Source: an uncultured bacterium
Lineage (GTDB): Bacteria; Vulcanimicrobiota; Xenobia; Xenobiales; Xenobiaceae
DNA: 10,446 nt
Assembly (NCBI GenBank): GCA_934621605.1
Contig: CAKTUZ010000046.1
Location: 1-10,446 of the forward strand
Reading direction: 5' to 3'
Shown one piece after another: positions 1 through 6,130 of this stretch (the first letter of the stretch is position 1; each line of letters opens with the position of its first letter). The position numbers and the translations under genes were made by a program. The notes beneath the pieces were generated by a model. It had not been told where the DNA came from. It did not search any database and worked only from the letters and a program-made list of their open reading frames with translations.

Positions 1-8
1 TCTTGGAC

Positions 9-70
9 GGCTCCGCCCGGCCAATCAAACCGGAGCGTCGATATGGCCATAACTGCAGCTAACACAAAAA
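9..70. repeat. Dispersed ~62-bp repeat, copy 1
   Basis: This stretch matches 6020-6081 in the same orientation with about five mismatches over 62 bases and no gaps. It contains a short inverted repeat (GCTCCG ... CGGAGC) around a 15-base spacer. Similarity weakens but does not vanish toward base 1, so the element may continue past the left edge. It lies downstream of the 3' end of the first lipoprotein gene, just as copy 2 lies downstream of the 3' end of ftsK. It could be a REP-like intergenic element. No function is known to me. Confidence 0.75.
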
Positions 71-162
71 TAGCTAACGGGCGGGCCATACACTAATTAG
101 CGTCTCTACAATGAAAAACTACGCAGCCCAAAATGCAATTGCACACCTCACACAAACTATGT

Positions 163-1806
163 TTAGTAAGCTGAAGTAATTTGTAACGGTACAAACTTTG
201 GCAAGTCCACCTTGAAATCGCCGACTTTAAGTTCATGAGTTTTTGGTGACTGTTCTAAATCTAACAGATACTTGTTGCTTCCATTACCAGCACGTGCGAA
301 AGTTTCAGTGTACTGTACGAGCGCTGGACTAGCTACAGCTTCAGGATATTCATTTGCTCCTACTAAGCTTTCATCAATAAAGAAAGGTGCACTCCTGTAC
401 TTTGCGACATTATTAACAAACATATTAAAACGGCCGACCACACGCATATTCCAATACAAGCTTTGATGTGGATTTGACTCAGGAACATAGCTGAGATTTC
501 CATTATCTTCTTTAGCAAAGCAAAGTTCAGACTCAACATAGTAAACAGTAACTCTATTACTATCAGTAAAATCACCATATGAAGCTGTTACTTTATACTG
601 ATCAGGGTATTCGGCGACAGCATTTGTAGCAATCACAATCCCATCTTCAACTTTGAGATAAGACTCATGTCCACCAGCAGGAGTAAAGCCTTCGTCAAAT
701 TCAGCGGTTAATTTAACCTCGTTGGTAATATTAATATCTTCAGGCTGAGGGCCCTTTTTATCGTCTGTATAAATGGCAGTAACTTGCACAGGAACTTTGT
801 CGACGCCACAATTTGTATTCATGCCTTCAGCAATAATAGTCTCCTTACCTAAAGCGGCATTGGGGATGTCTTGTCCCTCAGCATCTTTTTTGGCAATAGA
901 AAGCATGACAAAATATTTATCTTCATCAAGGTCAAGATCGCTGTTGACAGGGCTAAGCTTAATGCCGCTTATAGTTTGCTCCGTAACGTAGATCGGCTCA
1001 GTAAAAGTATAATTTATTGCTGAATCGATAGTGGCACAAGGAGCTACAGTGCCATTAGCTGCAGCAGTAAACTGTCCATTAGAGTTATCTTGAGTAACCA
1101 CCAGGACGGCAACTTTGTCATCAGTTATATCGTTAAGTTTGCTAAAAATAGCAAAGGGAGTTAAGTCATAAGTTTTTGTAGTTTCACCATCGGGAATAAG
1201 TTCAAAACTTAAGCCTACATTTTCGCCAGGTTTGAAAACCGTTTTATTTTTACCAGTGGCGGGATCGTAAGAAGTTAGGGAAAGATCGTCATTGCCAATA
1301 GTGTATAAGTCAGGACTGCCTACGTTAGCTGTTTTACCACCTTGCCAATCTATTTTGTCATAACCGACAGCTAGCAACTTGTCGCCTTCAGCATAGTAAG
1401 CAGCGGTGACGGCATAAATGTCAGCATTAAGCTCCTCTACTTCGGTAGCCTCAATGGTAATATCTTGCTCTTGGGCAGAAGCTTCATGCTTAAATTCGTG
1501 AGCTTTAGTAGGCGCAGTCGTAAATTCTTTATTTTCATTTTTGCCGTAGAAGGCATATTTCACTTTGACAATATCGGAAGCAACTTCGATGCGGCCTAAA
1601 TTTTTAGCTAAAGAATTATATTGGAAAGTAACTTTATAAGGTTCACTAATAGGCGGCTCAGGAGTGGGAGGTTCGGGAGTTTTGCCTCCATCTAAAGGGT
1701 TAGGCGTAGTCGAACCGCTATCACCACAGCCGCTAACTAACAGGCCCATACCTAAGCCGATAGTTACCACGCAGATTGCAAAGCTGAACGTATTTTTATA
1801 TATCAT
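163..1806 (-). CDS. Secreted lipoprotein with Pro-rich stalk and Ig-like module (paralog 1)
   Basis: Predicted surface or periplasmic lipoprotein of 547 residues, function unknown. The frame is open up to 1950, but I place the start at the ATG ending at 1806. There the protein begins MIYKNTF, aligning with MQYNKNTF of the paralog at 4001-5701, and a GAGG lies 12 bases upstream. A further in-frame ATG ends at 1824. Residues 1-26 form a signal peptide ending in the lipobox V-S-G-C, with Cys27 as the lipidation site. A Thr/Pro-rich stalk (about residues 33-56) follows, then a module shared almost unchanged with the paralog (to about residue 158), then diverged beta-rich sequence. Residues ~338-423 show the Big_2-type bacterial Ig-like pattern: V-x-V-T-A-x-Y, a DITN turn, an ED-G-x-V strand and V-T-A-S-Y-G near the end. 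No enzyme motif is seen. Family-level role (surface binding or adhesion) is inference. No clear terminator follows the stop codon. Confidence 0.85.
   Translation of the reverse strand: MIYKNTFSFAICVVTIGLGMGLLVSGCGDSGSTTPNPLDGGKTPEPPTPEPPISEPYKVTFQYNSLAKNLGRIEVASDIVKVKYAFYGKNENKEFTTAPTKAHEFKHEASAQEQDITIEATEVEELNADIYAVTAAYYAEGDKLLAVGYDKIDWQGGKTANVGSPDLYTIGNDDLSLTSYDPATGKNKTVFKPGENVGLSFELIPDGETTKTYDLTPFAIFSKLNDITDDKVAVLVVTQDNSNGQFTAAANGTVAPCATIDSAINYTFTEPIYVTEQTISGIKLSPVNSDLDLDEDKYFVMLSIAKKDAEGQDIPNAALGKETIIAEGMNTNCGVDKVPVQVTAIYTDDKKGPQPEDINITNEVKLTAEFDEGFTPAGGHESYLKVEDGIVIATNAVAEYPDQYKVTASYGDFTDSNRVTVYYVESELCFAKEDNGNLSYVPESNPHQSLYWNMRVVGRFNMFVNNVAKYRSAPFFIDESLVGANEYPEAVASPALVQYTETFARAGNGSNKYLLDLEQSPKTHELKVGDFKVDLPKFVPLQITSAY
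1337..1735. repeat. Long direct repeat, left copy (paralogous lipoprotein 5' region)
   Basis: This segment aligns without any gap to 5229-5627 at a constant offset of 3892 bases. It covers the lipobox cysteine, Pro-rich stalk and first mature module of the lipoprotein gene. A perfect 29-base identity lies at 1607-1635 versus 5499-5527. The two copies are in the same orientation and flank the ATPase cassette, so they are direct repeats in the recombination sense. Confidence 0.85.
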
Positions 1807-2053
1807 GATAAGCAATTTCCTCATTTTTTTATAACGGCAATCGGCAGCTTTATTGTATAGACAAAGCCGCAAATTGACGATAGCCAACAAAGCAGCTACA
1901 GCCAGAAAATTCGCTAAAATGGGCTTTTCTTCCTTGATTTCTTTTAGCAAATAACCTTAGCAGGAACGCTACAAATAAATGATTGTTTCAAGGTAAGAAA
2001 CCGGCCAACATGGAAAACATATTCGAGACATAAATTTTGAAGGCGAAATAAAA

Positions 2054-3358
2054 ATGCAACTTTGTTTAGAAAATATTGGAAAAATAAGGCAGGCTTCTAT
2101 AGAATTAAATGGCCTTACCGTCATTGCAGGTAAAAATGATACCGGCAAAAGTACTGTTGGCAAAGCCTTATTTGCTATGTGTAGCGGTTTTTATAGTATA
2201 TACGATAAAGTAAAATGGGAAAAAAGTAACACTATATCGGGATTAGTAAAGCGTGCTGCTAGTTCAATTATTTCTGATCATAATTTTTCTTCAGTAGAAT
2301 CACACCACCAATTTGACCAGTTAGAGTTGCTCAGTACATTAGAGGGTAAAAAAAATAATCCAAATTTAGTAAGCGACATACTTATGAGGACTGTATTAGC
2401 AAATACAGAGCAATCAATGATAAATAAAACTAAACAAGACCCAATTATGAAAGAATTGTTCGGTAAAGTAGCCGATAAAATATGTCAAATTCTTTCTATT
2501 TCTGATGACGAAATTGTAAAGAATATCATAAATGAAAAATTAACTTCAGAATTTAGCGGCCAGCTTAACAATATTTTTTATAACAGCCGAGGTAAAATTT
2601 CTTTAGAACAACGAGGCATTCGCACAACAGCTGTTACCATTGTAGATAATAATGTGGAAGATATACAGGGAATTCAAGATATACAACTTGGCACAGTTTA
2701 CCTTGACAACCCGTTTATGATAAATACAAAATATGCTCAATTTTTTGATGCTTTTTCAATTCCTTGGGATCACCAATATACTTTGTTACGACAACTTTCT
2801 AACAATAACACCCAAAATACAATAGAAAAAATTCTAGTTAATAAAAAATTAAACGAAGTATATGCCAATATTTCTTCCGTTTGTGATGGCAATATGAATT
2901 TTGACAAAAAAACTGGCAACTTCACGTATAAACTAAAAAACAGTGACAAATCATTAAATGTAAAAAACTTGTCTGCTGGTTTGAAAACATTTGTTATCCT
3001 TAAAACTTTGCTTCAAAATGGAAGTATAGAAGAAGGCGGCACAGTCATTTTGGATGAGCCAGAAATTCACTTGCACCCAGAGTGGCAACTTCTCTTTGCC
3101 GAGCTTATTGTGTTGTTGCATAAACACTTTAGCGTAAATGTCCTTTTAACTACCCATAGCCCGTATTTCTTGGAAGCTATTGAAGTTTACGCAGCTAAGC
3201 ACGAAGTAAATGATAGTTGTAAATACTATTTAGCTTCTTCACAATCACAAAACGACTTAGCTGAAATAAAAGACGTCAGCGACAATTTAGAGTTAATCTA
3301 TAAAGAATTGGCTAGACCTTTGCAAACCTTAGAAAATGAGCGTTACAGCCATGATTAA
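2054..3358 (+). CDS. AAA/ABC-type ATPase (OLD-like, AAA_21/AAA_15 type, no TOPRIM)
   Basis: Predicted cytoplasmic ATPase of 434 residues related to the stand-alone ABC-type ATPases of the OLD/AAA_21 group. Visible motifs in order: an N-terminal strand with F/L-x-N-I-G, Walker A GKNDTGKST (residues 26-34), a long helical insertion (about 45-290), ABC signature LSAGLK (306-311), Walker B VILDEPEIHLHPE (331-343, with D334/E335 catalytic) and the switch histidine in LTTHSPYF (H368). The chain ends about 65 residues later, leaving no room for the TOPRIM nuclease domain of OLD and GajA. The start is supported by AAGG ten bases upstream. The gene overlaps the next one by 23 bases (or 8 with the alternative start), implying translational coupling and a joint function. 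Composition is visibly more AT-rich than ftsK and the lipoprotein genes, suggesting horizontal acquisition. A defence or DNA-repair role is inferred from the family and gene pairing, not demonstrated. Confidence 0.88.
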   Translation: MQLCLENIGKIRQASIELNGLTVIAGKNDTGKSTVGKALFAMCSGFYSIYDKVKWEKSNTISGLVKRAASSIISDHNFSSVESHHQFDQLELLSTLEGKKNNPNLVSDILMRTVLANTEQSMINKTKQDPIMKELFGKVADKICQILSISDDEIVKNIINEKLTSEFSGQLNNIFYNSRGKISLEQRGIRTTAVTIVDNNVEDIQGIQDIQLGTVYLDNPFMINTKYAQFFDAFSIPWDHQYTLLRQLSNNNTQNTIEKILVNKKLNEVYANISSVCDGNMNFDKKTGNFTYKLKNSDKSLNVKNLSAGLKTFVILKTLLQNGSIEEGGTVILDEPEIHLHPEWQLLFAELIVLLHKHFSVNVLLTTHSPYFLEAIEVYAAKHEVNDSCKYYLASSQSQNDLAEIKDVSDNLELIYKELARPLQTLENERYSHD

Positions 3359-3914
3359 CTTTAAAGATTATGAACTTTTAGTCAGTAATATAACGACTCT
3401 GCACGAAACTTCCAAAGACGCTTCAGATAAAGAGAACATTCAATACATGACAGATTCGAATTTAAAAGTAGTTGACTTTGATAAAGTTAAAGAATGTTAT
3501 CATAGCCTCTACGCTCACAGTAAGCAAAAAGATCTAATAAGTTCAGCAGACGCTTTGGCAAGAACTAGCGAAAGTTTGGTTTTGATCGAGTTTAAAAATG
3601 GCAACATGCAAAATAGCGATCAAAAACGCAAAGTGAAAGAAAAACTTCGCGACAGCTTGTTGCTCTTAAGTGGAATTATTGATAAAAGTACCGCCTACAG
3701 CCGAGTCAACGTCGATTTCGTATTAGTTTATAACGAAGACAAAGATAAATCACGCTTGAGTATAAGTAAACATATACTTAGGGAAGCCAATGAAGAACTT
3801 ATTCGCTTTGATTTAGAGCGTTTTAAACACGTATATTTAAGAGAAATCCACACCTATACAAAAGCAGAATTTGACTGCTATTTGGGCGAACTAATCGATT
3901 GTATTGACAAATAG
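3336..3914 (+). CDS. ATPase-partner protein, possible PD-(D/E)XK-type nuclease
   Basis: Small soluble protein of 192 residues with no signal peptide or membrane segment. I do not recognise a named family. The most telling feature is a hydrophobic strand leading into IEFKNG (residues 84-89), which gives E85-x-K87. An acidic residue upstream (D72, or D66) and basic residues downstream (K97, K99, K101, K103) sit in the order expected for a PD-(D/E)XK nuclease core: D, then (D/E)-x-K. A second strand, VDFVLVYN (126-133), fits an alpha/beta fold. The start at 3336 lies inside the ATPase gene. A second ATG at 3351 gives 187 residues and only an 8-base overlap with the ATPase stop. Neither has a strong ribosome binding site, so the start is undecided. 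Tight overlap argues that this protein works with the ATPase, for example as its effector. The nuclease assignment is tentative because it rests on a short motif. Confidence 0.8.
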   Translation: MSVTAMINFKDYELLVSNITTLHETSKDASDKENIQYMTDSNLKVVDFDKVKECYHSLYAHSKQKDLISSADALARTSESLVLIEFKNGNMQNSDQKRKVKEKLRDSLLLLSGIIDKSTAYSRVNVDFVLVYNEDKDKSRLSISKHILREANEELIRFDLERFKHVYLREIHTYTKAEFDCYLGELIDCIDK

Positions 3915-3921
3915 CAACAAC

Positions 3922-3972
3922 AAAAAAAGCTAACAGCAACACTACAAATCAGTATCGCTGTCAGCTTTTATA
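3922..3972. terminator. Bidirectional intrinsic terminator between convergent genes
   Basis: The arms at 3925-3937 and 3957-3969 pair over 13 bases with one mismatch (AAAAGCTAACAGC against GCTGTCAGCTTTT) around a 19-base loop. On the plus strand the stem ends in TTTT followed by an AT-rich tail, just after the ATPase-partner gene. On the minus strand it ends in a run of seven T, just after the second lipoprotein gene. The placement between two convergent stops fits a shared terminator. Confidence 0.85.
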
Positions 3973-4000
3973 ATTTAGTTTCTATTGATAATAGATCCAA

Positions 4001-5701
4001 CTAATTAATGCTTGTCGTAATATTTAGACCAGTAACATATACTCCAGGATTAGCAAATTCTTCAGTATACAGAGTATGGGTAGCGTACTTTCCTTGGAGG
4101 TCAACTAAAGTTACAGTATATTCATTGCTGCCATCTGCGGCGCGTTGGAAAGATTCGCCTTCACCGGTGCACTCGCTGCTGCGACTGTTGGTAATACGGC
4201 ACTCCGGATAGTCGTATTTGCCAACAAAATCCTCCCTAAGGAAGAAGGGCTCCTTTGCAAAGGAAAGTTTCTTACTACCAACAGTCAAATTTTCGAACCT
4301 CATTGTTCCTGCCAAATAAAGCTTGTACTCTCCTGGTGCGTGCAACATTTGAGCAGGATTGAAGGCCACCAGATTGCCGTTATCATCTTTTTTACAGAAA
4401 TTGAAGTCCGAACCAATAAATCCGCCCACAAATACAGTATTAGTGTCTTTAAGTTGACCATATTTAGCAGTTACGGTATAGGTTTCCCACTCTGGGTAGA
4501 AATTTCCCAGCACAGAAGCTACCAAAGTACCGTTATTATTATCAAGCTTAAACCAAGTGGGGGTTCCTTCACCACTAAAGGCAGTAGTTAATTCCACGTC
4601 TTTAATGATGTCACTTCGAGGAGGCTGAGGCCCTTTATCTGGCTCGTTAGTATAAGTAGCTATAGCTTGCATAGGTACTTCACCTAAAGCGAAAGTGACT
4701 TCGCCTAAAGGGGTATTATTAGTATACCAGTTGTAACATTGAACGGTAACAATTTCTTTTTCACCTAAAGCAGTAGCAGGTTCAGGCATGTAGGTAAGGA
4801 AAAATGATTTATTGACATCGGTTTTAGTGTCAGAGCCAAAAGAAATTTTACTATTGGCCGGACGCAACTCTAAACTATTAGGAGTTTGGTCAGTTACATA
4901 AATAAGCTCTTCAATAGGTTGATTGATCTTAGTACCAAGAGAAGCCACAGGCTTTACTTTACCATAAGCGACAGCTTTAAACTGACCATTGGTAGCATTT
5001 TCGTCTGCTGCCAAAGATACCGTATTAGGATTATCAATATCATTTAATTGGCTAAAAGTAGCAAAGGGAGTTAAATCGTAAGTTTTAACAGCAGAACTTG
5101 AGGGAGTAAGTGTTAAACTTAAAGTAACGTCTTCACTAGGCTTGACAACATACTTGTCGGCAGTTAAAGAAAAGGCGTCATTGTCAGTTAAGCTGTACAA
5201 ATTAGACTCAGCAATAGTAGTTGCTTTGCCACCTTGCCAACCGAGAGTATCGTAACCGACGGCTACCAGATTATCGCTTTCATCGTAATAAGCAGCGGTG
5301 ACAGCATAAATATCAGCGCCCAACTCCTCTACTTCGGTAGCGTCAATAATAATATCTTGCTCTTGAGCAGTTGCTTCATGCTTAAATTCATGAGCTTTAG
5401 TAGGCGCAGTAACAAATTCTTTATTGTCAGCTTTACCGTAAAAAGCGTATTTTACATTGACAATATCGGAAGCAACGTCAATGCGGCCCAAGTTTTTGGC
5501 TAAAGAATTATATTGGAAAGTAACTTTGTAAGTATCGCTAATGGGAGGTTCAGGTGTAGGAGGTGTAGGAGTGTCGCCACCATTTAAAGGGTTAGGTGTA
5601 GTAGAACCGCTATCGCCACAGCCGCCAGCCAAGAGGCTAACGCCTAAGCCGAGAGCAGCCGCAAAAGTTGCAAAACGGAAAGTATTTTTATTGTATTGCA
5701 T
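4001..5701 (-). CDS. Secreted lipoprotein with Pro-rich stalk and Ig-like module (paralog 2)
   Basis: Predicted lipid-anchored exported protein of 566 residues, paralog of the gene at 163-1806, function unknown. The ATG ending at 5701 is preceded by GGAG eleven bases upstream. The signal peptide (residues 1-27) ends in A-G-G-C with Cys28 as the likely lipidation site. Position -3 is Ala rather than the usual Leu, a slightly weak lipobox. Gly at +2 gives no inner-membrane retention signal. Residues 34-56 are a Thr/Pro stalk. Residues 28-159 match the paralog at 111 of 132 positions by my count, without gaps. Beyond that, similarity drops and persists in blocks, such as KTYDLTPFA-F-LNDI near residue 206. 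A Big_2-like Ig pattern spans about 341-425. The C-terminal ~140 residues keep the scheme NGNL ... PFF ... FVG ... YPE seen in paralog 1. Transcription ends at the bidirectional hairpin near 3925-3969. No promoter could be assigned with confidence. Confidence 0.9.
   Translation of the reverse strand: MQYNKNTFRFATFAAALGLGVSLLAGGCGDSGSTTPNPLNGGDTPTPPTPEPPISDTYKVTFQYNSLAKNLGRIDVASDIVNVKYAFYGKADNKEFVTAPTKAHEFKHEATAQEQDIIIDATEVEELGADIYAVTAAYYDESDNLVAVGYDTLGWQGGKATTIAESNLYSLTDNDAFSLTADKYVVKPSEDVTLSLTLTPSSSAVKTYDLTPFATFSQLNDIDNPNTVSLAADENATNGQFKAVAYGKVKPVASLGTKINQPIEELIYVTDQTPNSLELRPANSKISFGSDTKTDVNKSFFLTYMPEPATALGEKEIVTVQCYNWYTNNTPLGEVTFALGEVPMQAIATYTNEPDKGPQPPRSDIIKDVELTTAFSGEGTPTWFKLDNNNGTLVASVLGNFYPEWETYTVTAKYGQLKDTNTVFVGGFIGSDFNFCKKDDNGNLVAFNPAQMLHAPGEYKLYLAGTMRFENLTVGSKKLSFAKEPFFLREDFVGKYDYPECRITNSRSSECTGEGESFQRAADGSNEYTVTLVDLQGKYATHTLYTEEFANPGVYVTGLNITTSIN
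5229..5627. repeat. Long direct repeat, right copy (paralogous lipoprotein 5' region)
   Basis: Partner of 1337-1735, same orientation and gap-free. Nucleotide identity is high across the lipobox, stalk and first mature module and falls off in the remainder of the gene. Recombination between the two copies would fuse the lipoprotein genes and remove the 3.9-kb segment holding the ATPase pair; this is an inference. Confidence 0.85.
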
Positions 5702-6019
5702 ATAATATTTATCTCCAACTTATAAATCAGACGGGCGCTCATTTTTATGCAAAATTGCGTCCACTTCGGCCAACCAACACGGCAAGCCGCGGCGAAGGAG
5801 GTTCATGAAAACAAACTTTTTTTCCTATGCCTACCGAAAAAAATAGCTGAGTTTGTTGGCTACGTTTGACCCTACAGCAAGTTTCAGGCGTTACCGAGCC
5901 TTTCGCTTTACTATAGGCGTAAACTACACTTTCAAAGATACAGAAACGGAGACTTTGAAGGTTTGCAAGCTCGGCCAAAGCTTTAGGCACTACTAATTGT
6001 CTACGTCTGCTTCTCCTGC

Positions 6020-6081
6020 GGCTCCGCCTGGTCAATCAAACCGGAGCGTCAATATGACCACAACTGCAGCTAACACAAAAA
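6020..6081. repeat. Dispersed ~62-bp repeat, copy 2
   Basis: Direct counterpart of 9-70, with about five substitutions and no gaps. It carries the same GCTCCG/CGGAGC inverted repeat and ends in the A-run that forms the T-tail of the ftsK terminator. As in copy 1, the element lies just beyond the 3' end of a minus-strand gene. Confidence 0.75.
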
Positions 6082-6097
6082 GCAGTTCTTGTACTGC
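6077..6097 (-). terminator. Intrinsic terminator of ftsK
   Basis: On the minus strand GCAGT (6093-6097) and ACTGC (6082-6086) form a 5-bp stem around a 6-base loop, followed directly by TTTTT (6077-6081). It begins 34 bases past the ftsK stop codon. The stem is short, so strength is uncertain, but placement and T-tract fit an intrinsic terminator. Confidence 0.6.
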
Positions 6098-6130
6098 GCA
6101 GCCCTATTTTGTTTTAGTGCTAGCTGAGGC

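Larger units (their letters stand above)
5702..6130. other. Gene-free intergenic region with inverted repeats
   Basis: No convincing gene lies here. A 96-codon minus-strand frame (5745-6035) begins with TTG, has no ribosome binding site, starts inside a dispersed repeat and opens with an Arg/Ser-rich low-complexity run, so I treat it as noncoding. The region contains a long imperfect hairpin: AACAAACT at 5810-5817 pairs with AGTTTGTT at 5850-5857, enclosing a T-run and A-run stem (5818-5824 with 5836-5842). A second inverted repeat lies at 5929-5937 and 5953-5961. Smaller GC-rich inverted repeats lie around 5764-5797. With the repeat at 6020-6081 it looks like a composite intergenic element. 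It also must hold the promoter of the second lipoprotein gene near its left end, though no clear -35/-10 pair stands out. Confidence 0.6.

Noticed and set aside
111..179. 22-codon plus-strand frame starting MKNYAAQ
   Set aside because: No ribosome binding site, very short, and it overlaps the 3' end of the lipoprotein gene on the other strand.
1852..1859. TATACAAT -10-like box for the first lipoprotein gene (minus strand)
   Set aside because: No acceptable -35 hexamer at 16-18 bases upstream, so a promoter call is not supported.
1807..1950. 48-codon N-terminal extension of the first lipoprotein
   Set aside because: The paralog starts at the position equivalent to 1806, the signal peptide is complete from there, and a second hydrophobic segment before it would not fit a lipoprotein signal.
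4145..4591. 148-codon plus-strand frame opposite the second lipoprotein
   Set aside because: It is antisense to a well-supported gene, has no recognisable protein features and no homologous frame in the paralog.
5745..6035. 96-codon minus-strand frame
   Set aside because: It has a TTG start inside a repeat, no ribosome binding site and an Arg/Ser low-complexity beginning, and it covers inverted repeats; treated as noncoding.
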